Below are positions 48,365 through 58,700 of a stretch of 64,000 nucleotides of DNA, one piece after another. Source of the stretch: Pseudomonas fluorescens (GTDB lineage: Bacteria; Pseudomonadota; Gammaproteobacteria; Pseudomonadales; Pseudomonadaceae). Position 1 is the stretch's first letter. Every line of letters begins with the position of its first letter. The position numbers and the translations under genes are program-made. A model generated the notes under the pieces. The model made no database searches and had not been told where the DNA came from. It worked only from the letters and a program-made list of their open reading frames with translations. The stretch spans positions 3,782,001 through 3,846,000 of the forward strand of contig NZ_CP015225.1 of assembly GCF_001623525.1 (NCBI RefSeq). Direction: 5' to 3'.

Positions 48365-50605
48365 CTATTGCACTCTGACAAACACGGCCTGCTCGGCAAG
48401 CGAACTCTGCGCATCCGCAGTGTGAAGCTCGGGAGCCCATCGGACAAAATTGCTCAGCACCCGTCCCTGCCCGCTACCGGACAGCAGCAGGTGCATGTAA
48501 AGCCGGCTGTCAGACGAAGGGGCGACAACATCATCGGCGAACACGCGAAGGACCGGCTGACATAAAACGATGCCGCAAGCACCCAACCGTGAATTGCGCG
48601 ACAGCAGATAGTTGTCGTGACTGTCGAGTAGTGGGGCCTGGGCAAGTAATGTCGCGACGCGGTCATACAGCGCAGCCTCGCTGCAACGGTCGACATCATC
48701 GATCGCAATCAGTCGGGAGCCTTCCTTGACGACGTGTTGCCAAACAAATCGACTGCCCTGAAGAATGCTCGAAGCGTGCTTCAAAAAGGCCACGATCCAG
48801 CCGACGTCCGGATCGCTGCCATTGACGATACCCTCGGGCCAGCTAAGCGCTGTTTGCGTCTGCTCCCCCGTGTGCACCGGCATTGCCCCGATATTCTGCG
48901 GATCCAGCCACGCGGCCACGGCCCGCAAGCGTGCCTCCGCAGCCTTGAAGTGCGTCGCCGATTCCATTGATAACCTGGACTGCGGCACGGCAGGACTTTG
49001 CGCCGGCAAATGGGCATTGAACCTGAAACGGTCGACGATTGAGGCAGGCAACTCAACCTCATCGCCATGCAACAGCTGATGCTTGACTGCCGCATTGAAG
49101 CCGTCCAGATACCCGAGGATATTACTCTGCTCCATTCCCTGGCGATGCAGATAAAACAGACTCCATTGCTCAAAGCCGAACTGTGGCAACCACGTGGAGT
49201 TTTGTGCGGTAAGGAAAAACCGCTCGGTAATGGATGCAGCCAGTTCGCTGTCCATCGTGTCGTGCGCCCAGTCGAAGCCCGACCCGGTGATGCCGTACTT
49301 CTCCCGATCATTCCAGATGGGTGTCAGCGGGTCGCAATACCACACCTGCGCTCGGAAGGTGTCCGGCCGAAAGGTTTCGATGAAGTCCAGGCTCTCTTGC
49401 ACCGTGTCGATGGTTTCCCCTGGAAAGCCAATGATGAACGAGGCGTGCGTCGCAATGCCCACCGAGCGGAATGCACTGATGGCCTGTTCATAGTTCTTGC
49501 GACGTGACGTCTTGCGCATCAATGCAAGCATCTTGTCGGAGGCAGACTCGATCCCCAGAAAAACGCCTTCGCACCCTGCGCGCGCCATCAGTTCTATGGT
49601 TTCCGGGTCGCCCTGATCAGAGCGATAGAAGGAGTTCCACTTAAAGTTGTACTGGTTGTCGATCATCATCTGCATGATTTCTCGGAAGCGCTGCTTGGGC
49701 ACATTGAATGTGTCATCCAGGAACGTCAGCGTATCGACGGTGCCGATCGCCTTTACCGCGTCCAGTTCGCGTTCTACATCACGGGTGGACAAGTAGCGGT
49801 ACTTACCGGCCCGCTGGGGAAAACCGCAGAATGCACAGGAGTATGGGCACGACTTGGCTGTACGCGTGGACAAAAAACGTCCGATGCCGCGCGGTTCGAA
49901 CAACTTGTAATTGACGAAGTTTTCCTTCAGCTCGTTGTATTCCGGCTCATCCGCACCGAACACCCACGTATCACCGTCCCATACCGCTGTGCGGCTCAAG
50001 CCGATGACTGAACGGTTCTGGTTGAGCGCCTCCAGTACCTGGCGAAGTGTGTCCTCCCCTTCATTGCTGTTGATATAGATATCACCACCAAGAACACTCA
50101 AGTAGTCACCGAGCAGCTCGCGATCATGGGCCTTGAACAGACCGCTGATATAGGGCCCGCCGATGATGATCTGCACCTCAGGGGCAAAGGAGCGCACGAA
50201 GTCCACAATCTCCTGCACCGGATGGGGCATCACATAGAGGGTCGTGGTGATGACCACCGCGTTGATCGTCCCGGATGTCAGTTTTTGCGCCAGAACGTCC
50301 TTCTCTTTCTGAAAAAGGTTGACGTAGTCAAAGGCAATGCCGTGCTTGTCGAGATAGGTCCCCAACACCATCACAACCGGCCATAGAAAGTCGGCATTGT
50401 TCAGGTCCAGGTCAGCTAGCCCCTGCAACTCACGCGTCTTGTTCAGCACGCCCAATGCATGAAACCGCGAGCCCTCATAATTGATAAACGCCAAGCGCAG
50501 ATCCCGTTTCGCTGCCGCTTCAGGTGCAAGTTGATCGAGCATCTGACAGTAGTCGTCAAACGAGAAATCATTGAAGCCGATGATCATGCATTTTTTAATA
50601 GGCAT
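48365..50605 (-). CDS. PhpK-like B12-binding radical SAM enzyme with C-terminal extension
   Basis: The 746-residue protein has an N-terminal cobalamin-binding-like domain (about residues 60-220, ADFLWPVVMVLGTYLDKHGIAFDYVNLFQKEK) followed by a radical SAM domain with CPYSCAFC (CxxxCxxC, about 253-260) and LDDTFNVPKQRF, IESASDK and SFIIGFPGET motifs. The closest family I recognise is the PhpK-type P-methyltransferases. After about residue 540 comes a 200-residue extension that I cannot assign. It would use S-adenosylmethionine and methylcobalamin to methylate an unreactive atom, presumably on the peptide made by this operon. GGGAGG precedes the ATG; sbnB ends 60 bases upstream. It is the last gene of the operon. 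Confidence 0.88.
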   Translation of the reverse strand: MPIKKCMIIGFNDFSFDDYCQMLDQLAPEAAAKRDLRLAFINYEGSRFHALGVLNKTRELQGLADLDLNNADFLWPVVMVLGTYLDKHGIAFDYVNLFQKEKDVLAQKLTSGTINAVVITTTLYVMPHPVQEIVDFVRSFAPEVQIIIGGPYISGLFKAHDRELLGDYLSVLGGDIYINSNEGEDTLRQVLEALNQNRSVIGLSRTAVWDGDTWVFGADEPEYNELKENFVNYKLFEPRGIGRFLSTRTAKSCPYSCAFCGFPQRAGKYRYLSTRDVERELDAVKAIGTVDTLTFLDDTFNVPKQRFREIMQMMIDNQYNFKWNSFYRSDQGDPETIELMARAGCEGVFLGIESASDKMLALMRKTSRRKNYEQAISAFRSVGIATHASFIIGFPGETIDTVQESLDFIETFRPDTFRAQVWYCDPLTPIWNDREKYGITGSGFDWAHDTMDSELAASITERFFLTAQNSTWLPQFGFEQWSLFYLHRQGMEQSNILGYLDGFNAAVKHQLLHGDEVELPASIVDRFRFNAHLPAQSPAVPQSRLSMESATHFKAAEARLRAVAAWLDPQNIGAMPVHTGEQTQTALSWPEGIVNGSDPDVGWIVAFLKHASSILQGSRFVWQHVVKEGSRLIAIDDVDRCSEAALYDRVATLLAQAPLLDSHDNYLLSRNSRLGACGIVLCQPVLRVFADDVVAPSSDSRLYMHLLLSGSGQGRVLSNFVRWAPELHTADAQSSLAEQAVFVRVQ

Positions 50606-50665
50606 CGGGTCATTCCTCCCTGGAATGGAACGAGCAAATACTCGCGTTTCTACTGCTTGATGACT

Positions 50666-51727
50666 TCAGCCGTGGGACGTGGCCCACCGTCGCGTGTCCG
50701 GAATGAAGTCCGCGATGTTGGTATAGGCCCCAGCCTCCATACATTTGTCGACGAACAGTTGGCCCACCACAAGATCCAGGACACCCAACCCAAACGGCGA
50801 GAAAATCAGCGGACGCGAACGGTTGATCAAGCTCGGGTTCTTCAGGACTTGCGCGAGCGTGCCGTGCACAAATGAGCGATCGCCGTACTTCTGTTCCGTC
50901 AGATGGGGAGAAGTATTGGCTTTCATGCAATGTTCCACATCGTCGAATACGTTGAACGCATGCCAGATGATGTCCGGGCTGATATCGCGCAGCGAGACAT
51001 TCAGAATGATCTGTCCGGGCGCAAAGACATCGTCTCCCGATACATAAGGCGTGCCTGCGTTGGTGGCGAAAACAACGATATCGGCAGCGCTGATAGCAGA
51101 CTTCCAGTTCTCGACGAAACGCGCTTCCTGGCCTGTCCCGGCCTCTATGTGATGACGAAGCTCAGCGGCCGACCCCGCGTCCAGATCACAGACATTTACC
51201 TGACCGAACCTCCAGCCATCGGCCATGAAAAAATCAAAGATTGCGCGGGAAATCACCCCGGCGCCGACGAATGTAATATTCACCGCCTCCTTCGGATCCG
51301 CCACCAGCGCCCTTGCAGCGAGCACTGCAGACGCCGCGGTCCTGGCCGCACTGATTTGCGAGGCTTCAAGGCATGCCACCGGGTAACCCGTTTCGTAATC
51401 GTTGAGCAACAGGACGGCCGAGGCACGCTGTAGATTTTGCTCAATGTTCTTCGGATAACTGGCAATCCACTTAATGCCCGAAATGGGCGTGTCGTTGGCA
51501 ATGGCAGCTGGCAAAGCGATGATCCGATCCGATTGACGTTCTTCGAATCTCAGGAAATAACTGTCGGGGTTGTTGGTCAGGCCGGCATCGTGCTGCAAGT
51601 AGGTTTCTTCGACCAGACGCAGAATGTCCTCGCGCAACGAAGGCATCAGATTGGCGATCTGCGCGCCAGAAACGACGGTCAATGCGTGGGACGATAGGTG
51701 TCGGGAGTCTTTCATGGAAGGTCTCAT
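50666..51727 (-). CDS. sbnB: SbnB-like N-(1-amino-1-carboxyl-2-ethyl)-glutamate dehydrogenase
   Basis: The 353-residue member of the ornithine cyclodeaminase/mu-crystallin family has its NAD-binding segment at ITFVGAGVISRAIFDFF (about residues 150-166) and the conserved IKWIASYPKNI and SAARTAASAVLAARAL segments. In staphyloferrin B synthesis SbnB oxidatively splits the SbnA product to L-2,3-diaminopropionate and 2-oxoglutarate. An sbnA homologue lies in the same operon, which makes that role very likely. Its ATG overlaps the upstream stop in an ATGA arrangement. Confidence 0.93.
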   Translation of the reverse strand: MRPSMKDSRHLSSHALTVVSGAQIANLMPSLREDILRLVEETYLQHDAGLTNNPDSYFLRFEERQSDRIIALPAAIANDTPISGIKWIASYPKNIEQNLQRASAVLLLNDYETGYPVACLEASQISAARTAASAVLAARALVADPKEAVNITFVGAGVISRAIFDFFMADGWRFGQVNVCDLDAGSAAELRHHIEAGTGQEARFVENWKSAISAADIVVFATNAGTPYVSGDDVFAPGQIILNVSLRDISPDIIWHAFNVFDDVEHCMKANTSPHLTEQKYGDRSFVHGTLAQVLKNPSLINRSRPLIFSPFGLGVLDLVVGQLFVDKCMEAGAYTNIADFIPDTRRWATSHG

Positions 51728-53010
51728 TGAATGGCATCGTGTTGTAAAACCGCTGTGTCACGAGCGCTTCCTTCGGCCTCCAGGAGACTGAATTGATCTA
51801 ACGTTTCGTTCAGCAGATGTTTTAGTTTCAGCATGTTTTCAGGCGAGATTCTGTCGGCCTGGTACTGCAGCTTGATAAAGCAATGATCAGTCGTGACAGG
51901 TACCCACAAAAATAGCGGCCACGGCTGATAGTCGGGAAGCTGGACCTGGGAGACAGCGACACCTTCAAGGTCCCAGCTTTCAAACGGGCTTTCGGCACCG
52001 ATATGAATAGGCAAGCTTTGTCTGATTTCGGATTCGGCCATGATTTCACCGATAGAAAGACCGACGCTGTCGAAGGTTTCGTAGAGTGAGTCGGCGACAT
52101 TGAGGATGTGAGCCTGCAACGACAATTTCGAGTCAACGCGTATTCGCAATGGAATGCGCGCTGACAAGTAGGCGACGACAGTCTGCGTGCCTTCCGTCCA
52201 ACGCGGCGTCACATTGGTCTGGATCAAAAAATCGTCCGTCGCGCAAAAATGTGCGAGAGCGATAGACGCCGCCGCGGTGTAAACCACAAAAGGCGTTACA
52301 TCCAACGTATTACAAAGTCGGTTGATGGCCCCATGAATCTCCACACCGGGAGTCATTACATCGAAGGTCGACTTGGCTTGCGCGCTCTCGCCGATGAGCA
52401 AACCCGGAATCAGCGGGATCTTCGCGTCCTTGAGATAGTGTCGCCAGAACAGCGCCTGACGCTGATGCTCATCCTGCTCCAACGGCGTTGCCAGCGTTTC
52501 ATGATCGAAAGTGAGCGGCTCCAGCAACGGTTCCGACGCGGCGGATATCAAACCGTTGTAGGCGGTCGCCAGATCGTCGAGGATGACCTCCAGCGACCAT
52601 GAGTCGACAACGATGTGGTGAATGATCAGTGCAAACAGGCAACGATCCTGCCCGAGCTTTTTCAGATAGGCCCTGAACGGTATATCCACCTTCATATCGA
52701 GCGGCCGTCGGCACAAGTTCTCGATACAGTCTTCCAGTCTGGACAACTCGAACGGTTCACCATCGACGCTCAGTACGTCAGTTACCTCGGTTGCGGGAAA
52801 CCGTCGAGGGCCTTCTTCCGTTTCGTAGAAGTGGGACCGCAGTTGTTCGTGACGATTGACCACCGCGTCCACCGCTCGGCTGAACTGCGCGATGTTCAAT
52901 GGCCCGTCCAGTACAAACCCAATGCTCACGCAGGCCGTTTCCGCGAGGTCGTAGGCGCTGGACGCGCTCCAATAATAGCGTTGGTATGGGTTCAGTCCTT
53001 TGCCCGCCAT
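51724..53010 (-). CDS. Free-standing NRPS condensation-domain protein
   Basis: The 428-residue protein is a single condensation domain. The His motif reads HHIVVDS (about residue 135), keeping both His and the Asp but with Ser in place of the usual Gly. C-terminal latch and floor-loop regions (VVAYLSARIPLRIRV, SLSIGE-like VGLSIGEIMAES) are recognisable. No carrier or adenylation domain is attached. It could add a last residue, release the peptide as an amide, or join the carrier-bound unit of the free A-PCP protein to the main line. It is three bases from the A-PCP stop and overlaps sbnB. Confidence 0.9.
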   Translation of the reverse strand: MAGKGLNPYQRYYWSASSAYDLAETACVSIGFVLDGPLNIAQFSRAVDAVVNRHEQLRSHFYETEEGPRRFPATEVTDVLSVDGEPFELSRLEDCIENLCRRPLDMKVDIPFRAYLKKLGQDRCLFALIIHHIVVDSWSLEVILDDLATAYNGLISAASEPLLEPLTFDHETLATPLEQDEHQRQALFWRHYLKDAKIPLIPGLLIGESAQAKSTFDVMTPGVEIHGAINRLCNTLDVTPFVVYTAAASIALAHFCATDDFLIQTNVTPRWTEGTQTVVAYLSARIPLRIRVDSKLSLQAHILNVADSLYETFDSVGLSIGEIMAESEIRQSLPIHIGAESPFESWDLEGVAVSQVQLPDYQPWPLFLWVPVTTDHCFIKLQYQADRISPENMLKLKHLLNETLDQFSLLEAEGSARDTAVLQHDAIQ

Positions 53011-53013
53011 TAC

Positions 53014-54777
53014 CTACCCCTCCATCAGACAGGCCATTTTTGCCAGTGTCGGAGCGCCAAACACGCGCTTGAGATTGATTTGAATACCACTGCGTTTCAT
53101 CAGCGCGACGAGACGCATCGCCAAGAGGGAGTTACCACCCAACGCAAAGAAATTCGCCTCACGGTTTTCAATCGGACGCCCTAGAATCTGTGCCCAGATC
53201 AGCGCCAGGGTTTCTTCCTGAGGGGTCATTGCCTTCGGGGCCCCGCCCTCCTCCACCAGGTCGCCCAACTGCGCGATCAACGCTGCCCGATCGACTTTAC
53301 CCGCCGGATTGCGCGGCAGTTCATCCAGAACGACGATCCGCGCAGGCATGAAATAAGCGGGCAACTCGGCGCTGATCCGGGCCCTCAGCTCAGGCTCCAG
53401 CCGCCCATCGTCAGCCTTGTCAGACGGCGTCACAAAAAGCGAGATCCTCACGCCCGAAGTGCCGGCATCGACGCAACAAGCGTGGCAGCTTCTAATCAGC
53501 CGCGAAGCCATGGCACAGGCCTCGATCTCGGCCAGCTCGACACGGTTTCCGTTGATCTTGACCAGATCGTCCTTGCGTCCCTCGAACAGGATGCCTGCGT
53601 TCACATCGCGCCTGGCGAAATCCCCGGTTCGAAAGCTCAAGCTGTCGTCGCCGGCCAAGCCACGGATAAACCGTGCATCGCTCAGGTCCGGATTGCCCAG
53701 ATAGCCCAAGGCAACACCCACTCCGCTGATGTAGATCTCGCCGAGTTCGCCATCCGGAACGTCCTCCAGCGCTTCGTCAAGGAGGCGCACCGTGACGTTG
53801 GAGATCGCTTGGCCAATATCCGCTGGAGAGGTGTCGAGGGAGCACAACTTCACTGTTGTAGCGACCGTCGCCTCAGAAGGCCCATAGGCATTGATCAAAC
53901 GGGTCTTGCTCGCCCAGTTGACAATGACTTCCTTGTTGCACCTCTCGCCGGCCACGATCAATGTACTCAGGCTGATCGGTAACTCGGACGGCAGCAACGA
54001 CACCAGTGACGGAGGCAACGTGGCGACATCGATGCGACGATTGCACAGCAGGTTTTGCAGATTGTCGAAATCCCACAGCTCGTGGTCAGCCACGGCAACC
54101 AGACAGCCACCTGCAAACAGGGTCATGGTGATTTCGGCAATGATCGCGTCGAAACAGACCGGGGAAAACATCAGCACCCGACTGCCCTGCGTAATGCCAT
54201 ACGTCAGCGCATGATGGGCAAGGTTAGGGATGCCCCGGTGCGAAACCATCACCCCTTTCGGTTGCCCAGTAGAGCCCGAAGTGAAAATGATGTACGCCAG
54301 GTCTTGTGGCGCTATCCGCGGTTGTTCGAAGTGCAGGGACTGCGCCGTATCCCGAGCCTGGCCGAGGGTCACGACCTTTTCAGCGACCAGGGCAGGATTG
54401 TTGCCAACGATGTACCCATCAGGGACCAGAACCAGCTTCGCATTGGCAGCGTCCAGCTGTACGGACAAGCGGGCTGGGGCGGCGTCCAGGTCCATGAGGA
54501 TGAAGGCTGCGCCACTCTTCATGACACCTAGCAAGGCCACCAGCAGATCCTTGCCGCGCGGACAACCAATGACCACTACCGCGCCTGCACCAATCGCGTT
54601 GTGTGCCAGGTAGGCCGCGATTCGCTGACTGTCGGTGTCCACTTCGCCATAGGTATGCAGAACACCGCCATCTTCTATGGCGGGTTCTCCCTTGAAATCG
54701 TGACTAACGCGGGCCCACTGATCGAGAAATATCTGTGTTTGCGCAGCGTCGCTCGGGGGGAATTGAAGTTGTGACAA
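53014..54777 (-). CDS. Two-domain NRPS protein: adenylation plus peptidyl carrier
   Basis: I prefer the TTG at 54777, six bases after AAGGAA, giving 587 residues; a TTG at 54831 overlapping the sbnA stop is the alternative. The adenylation domain has IFTSGSTGQPKGVM, INAYGPSE, SFRTGDFARR and NPAGKVDRAAL. The carrier site is FFALGGNSLLAMRL (Ser near residue 550). By eye against GrsA the binding pocket reads D-A-A-T-I-A-A-V-A, closest to codes for aromatic residues; this is uncertain. As there is an unserved carrier in the main NRPS, this protein may act in trans or as the last module. Confidence 0.9.
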   Translation of the reverse strand: MSQLQFPPSDAAQTQIFLDQWARVSHDFKGEPAIEDGGVLHTYGEVDTDSQRIAAYLAHNAIGAGAVVVIGCPRGKDLLVALLGVMKSGAAFILMDLDAAPARLSVQLDAANAKLVLVPDGYIVGNNPALVAEKVVTLGQARDTAQSLHFEQPRIAPQDLAYIIFTSGSTGQPKGVMVSHRGIPNLAHHALTYGITQGSRVLMFSPVCFDAIIAEITMTLFAGGCLVAVADHELWDFDNLQNLLCNRRIDVATLPPSLVSLLPSELPISLSTLIVAGERCNKEVIVNWASKTRLINAYGPSEATVATTVKLCSLDTSPADIGQAISNVTVRLLDEALEDVPDGELGEIYISGVGVALGYLGNPDLSDARFIRGLAGDDSLSFRTGDFARRDVNAGILFEGRKDDLVKINGNRVELAEIEACAMASRLIRSCHACCVDAGTSGVRISLFVTPSDKADDGRLEPELRARISAELPAYFMPARIVVLDELPRNPAGKVDRAALIAQLGDLVEEGGAPKAMTPQEETLALIWAQILGRPIENREANFFALGGNSLLAMRLVALMKRSGIQINLKRVFGAPTLAKMACLMEG

Positions 54778-54827
54778 GCTAGATTCCTTCTGCTCTGAGA
54801 AAACATCAACCAACGCACCGCCGAGAC

Positions 54828-55781
54828 TCAACCCACCATCGCGTGTTGATACATCTGGCTACCAAAGTTGGCGTCACACCACTTATCCGAATAGATCGTT
54901 TCGAGATACCGCTCACCCATATCGGGGCTGATCACGACAACTTCGTCGCCCGCCGGAATCTGTTTCCTCAGGCGCTTGACCGCAACCAGTACGGTCCCCG
55001 TGGACCCCCCGAGCAGCAGTCCGTAGTCCTGCGCAACACTGCGACACATGCGGATCGTCTCGACCTCATCAACGAACTCGATATGCTCGACTAGATCCCG
55101 CTCGAGAATTTCCGGGCGCCGACTCGTCCCCAAACCGGGAATGAGCCTCTTCTTGGGTACCTCCTGAAAGTTGATCGAACCCACGGTATCGACGGCAATC
55201 AGTTTTACCTCTGGCGCTTTTTCACGCAGATATCGCGCGCAGCCGATAAGCGTCCCGGTGGTACCGGCACCGACAAACAACCATTTGCAGTTGGGGTGCT
55301 GCTGCAGGATTTCCGGCGCAGTCCGGTTGTAGTGCGCCAGTGGGTTGGCCGGGTTGGCGTACTGGTTGGTCCAGAAATACCTCGGATCCTGACGGATCAT
55401 TTCCTGAATCAGCGTAATGCGCGCGCCGAGAAAACCGCCATTTCGGTCGCGGGTGTCACAGACAATGACTTCGGCGCCGTAAGCCTTCATCAGGTTGACA
55501 CTGACCTGATTGACGTTGGGATCGGTTATGCAGGTAAACGGATAACCGCGCTGCGCACAAATCATCGATAACGCAACACCGAGGTTTCCCGAGCTGGACT
55601 CGATCACTTTTCGTCCGGGCGAAAGTAGCCCCAGACGCTCACTTTCTTCGATCAGCGATATTGCAGTCTTGAGTTTTATCGACCCGGCCGGATTCAACCC
55701 TTCGATCTTCAGGTAGACCGGCACGTCGCCAATGAAGTTAGCCAGCTTGTGATACTGATTCGCACTGTAAATTTGCATCAT
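54828..55781 (-). CDS. sbnA: SbnA-like 2,3-diaminopropionate biosynthesis protein (PLP-dependent)
   Basis: The protein is of the cysteine synthase fold. The PLP lysine is in GLNPAGSIKLKTAISLIEE (about residue 36), the phosphate loop is SSSGNLGVALSM, and GAGTTGTLIGCARYL and LLGGSTGTVLVAV follow. SbnA joins O-phosphoserine and glutamate to N-(1-amino-1-carboxyl-2-ethyl)-glutamate. The start is not certain: ATGATG at 55781 (317 residues) or an ATG at 55796. Either way it begins inside the NRPS gene, overlapping by about 44-59 bases in another frame. The end overlaps or abuts the A-PCP gene. Confidence 0.93.
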   Translation of the reverse strand: MMQIYSANQYHKLANFIGDVPVYLKIEGLNPAGSIKLKTAISLIEESERLGLLSPGRKVIESSSGNLGVALSMICAQRGYPFTCITDPNVNQVSVNLMKAYGAEVIVCDTRDRNGGFLGARITLIQEMIRQDPRYFWTNQYANPANPLAHYNRTAPEILQQHPNCKWLFVGAGTTGTLIGCARYLREKAPEVKLIAVDTVGSINFQEVPKKRLIPGLGTSRRPEILERDLVEHIEFVDEVETIRMCRSVAQDYGLLLGGSTGTVLVAVKRLRKQIPAGDEVVVISPDMGERYLETIYSDKWCDANFGSQMYQHAMVG

Positions 55782-58700
55782 GCTCAAGGTATCCATTTCC
55801 AAGAGAAGATATTTGACGCGAATGGAAAACAATCCTTTGTTGAAGATCGACCATTTGCGCGACGCAGAACTTTTCGGGGTTGAAATTGAGTTCGATCAGA
55901 AAATCATCTGCCGGAACCAGACCGAGAACCAAAGGAAACTCCGACTTCTCGATCCACTGCAGATTACTGAGGCGGTAGCGATCACCGACCGGCAAGTTGT
56001 CCTGAAGCTCGAAGTTTTCGACCACGAGAACGGTATTGAACAACGCCTCCAGACCAAGTCCGGCAGCACTCCGGAAATGACTCATCGAGACATGCCCTTC
56101 GTCCTGCAGGGCTGCACTGCTGCGCTGCAACTGCCGAAGGGCCTCGGCGGAGAACGGCACCTGTGCATCGACCTTGCACGGGACGATGGAAGCCATCAGC
56201 CCGATGATGTCTTGGGAGCCCTCAAGGTCGACAGGCCGTCCCGAAATAGCCCAGCCGAAGATGGGTGTGAAGCTCTGGGTGTTATCGGCCAGGATCTGTG
56301 CCCAGATACGCTGGAAGAGAACCGCAACGGTCACACCCAGCCCGGCGCAGAATCGCTCGATGCAACCCGAAAGGTCACGTCCGAGGGTAAACCGGTAGAC
56401 GTTGTGAGCTGCACGCGAGGACGGCTGATAGGCAACCGGACTGGTAAACAGACTGGGCCTGGCGTCCGCCAGATAATGTCGCCAGAACGGACGATTTTCC
56501 CGCGCCTGCTGACTGGCCAGCCACTCGATGTAGTCACGATAGACGGGACCGAAGACCGCCTCGGGCTGCACACCGAGGATCATCTGGTCGTAGATGGCAA
56601 ACAGCTCTTTGATGACCTTGGCCACACACCAGCCGTCCAGAAGGATGTGATGGTAGGTCCAGATCAATTTGTGCGCCTGCAAACCATCGGACAGCAACGT
56701 GAAGCGAGTCAAAGCAGGCGTCGCAAGATCAAAGATCCGTGAACGATCATCATGCATCAGGCGTTCATATTGCGCCGGATCACCGTTACCCGCGATGATC
56801 TGCCAACTGCAAGTTGCCTTCTGCAGCACATATTGCACCGGTCCCGCCACCGCATCCCAGAAGAACCCCGTGCGCAGGATCGGATGACGCTCGGCCAGCA
56901 CCTGCCACGCCGCATCCAGCACACTGATGTCGACGTCACCATTAATGTCCATGACGTACTGCAGTGTATAGGTGTCGTCATCGCTCATCAGGTGCTGGAA
57001 CAGGATTCCCTCCTGTGTCGGTGACAACGGATAGATATCCGCCGGTACGGCGCCGACGCCTGCAATCAGCGACTGCAACTCATCGTCCGTCAGATCGACA
57101 TCCGGATAGTCGCCGGGCACCCGCACCACGGCGCCCGCCGTGCAATGCTCGATGATCTGCGCCAAGGCATCGACGTAGCGCGTCGCAAGATCCTCGGCCT
57201 CCTGCGGGGACAGGATCCCGTCGTCGTAATACCAGTCAATTTCAAATCGACCCTGGGCAATCCTTGCCTCGACCTCCAGTGCATGTTGGCGTCCGTTGCG
57301 CGGGTCCACCGACACCTGATCGAGGAGACTCAGGACCTGGGCAGACGGCATCGACACATCCGGGTCATCAAATGACACGTTGTCCCATTGCCCGAGATAG
57401 TTGAACTGCACCATGGGCTCGGCAGCAGGAATCACCCGGGACTCATTGAACAGGTAACGCAACAGACCATACCCTACACCTCGTTGCGGGATATCCGCGA
57501 GTGTACGTTTGGTCGCCTGAATCAAACTTCCAAGCCCCTCTTGGGGATCATTCAGGCATACCGGGAACACAGAGGTGAACCAGCCTACCGTGCGGGACAC
57601 GTCGACACCCTCCAAGACGCTTTCACGGCCATGTCCTTCGAGGTTGATCGCAATGTCCGGTCTCGCCCGCCAGCCGGAAAACGCCCGGACCAGCGCGGAG
57701 ATCAGAATGTCATTGATATGGGTGTTGTAAGCCGCAGGTACCTCCCGGATCAAGGCGCTGGTCGCCGCGCAGCTCAACCCCCGGGACAACATTGCGGTGC
57801 GACCCGATGGACGTCGGTTCAGGTCAAAAGGTATCGCAGCGGGAACTGCCTCGATGACCCGCGACCAGTAGGCGGTCTGCGACAGGACATCGTTCTTGAA
57901 TGCCTGGCCGTGACTCGCAAGCTGCTGCGCCCAAGCGCGAAACGGGGTGACCTGCGCAGGAACCGTGCTGCCGGCATAGAGGCGCAGATAATCCTCGACG
58001 AGGATTCGCAGGGACACCGCATCGGTCACGAGGTGATGCGCCACCAGCACCAGTAGATTGGTGTCGGGATCCGGGGTGCGAAACAGCACCACGCGAAACA
58101 GATCGCCCTGCTCGAGGTCGAGACCGGACAGAGACTCGTCCAGCACCGCCCGGATATGCTCCAGCGATTGATCGATCGATGCAGCCAGTTGCGCTGTTCT
58201 GCAACTCGACTTCGCATCGACGGGATTGGCCGGAATAGTCTGGTCGTATCCATCGCCGATCTTGAACTGCGCACTCAATATCGGATAGCGCTCCAGTATC
58301 TTGTGAGTGATCGCGACAAGGGTATCGGCCGCGACGGGACGGTGAATCTCGACCGCCGTGCCGAGACACCAATGGTCAGGATTGACTAGCTGCTGTTCGG
58401 CGAACCAGCGCTGTACAGGCACCAGTGCGGTTGCACCGGTCGGCGGATGAATTTCTCTGCGGGCGGTACAGTGCAGCGGCCGCACTGCCTGGGCGATTTC
58501 GAACAGTGATCGACTGGCAAAGATGCTGTCGAGATCAATTGTCATCCCATCGCTTCTCAAACGAGCGATGAGTTGCAACGCACCGATCGAGTCTCCGCCC
58601 GAAGAGAAGAAATTCTGCTGCAGGGCAATCGTGTCATCGCCGATGATTGCACGCGCCGCAGCCAGCACCATCGTGTCGAAGGACGTGTGCTGCGAAGACG

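Noticed and set aside
48365..50605. Phosphinothricin-type pathway, suggested by the PhpK likeness
   Set aside because: No phosphonate genes are visible, so P-methylation cannot be claimed; kept only as a possibility to check beyond the window.
50666..55781. Staphyloferrin B-like siderophore pathway, suggested by sbnA and sbnB
   Set aside because: No NRPS-independent siderophore synthetase, receptor or iron-related gene is in the window, and I noticed no Fur box. The two genes are better explained as diaminopropionate supply for the NRPS.
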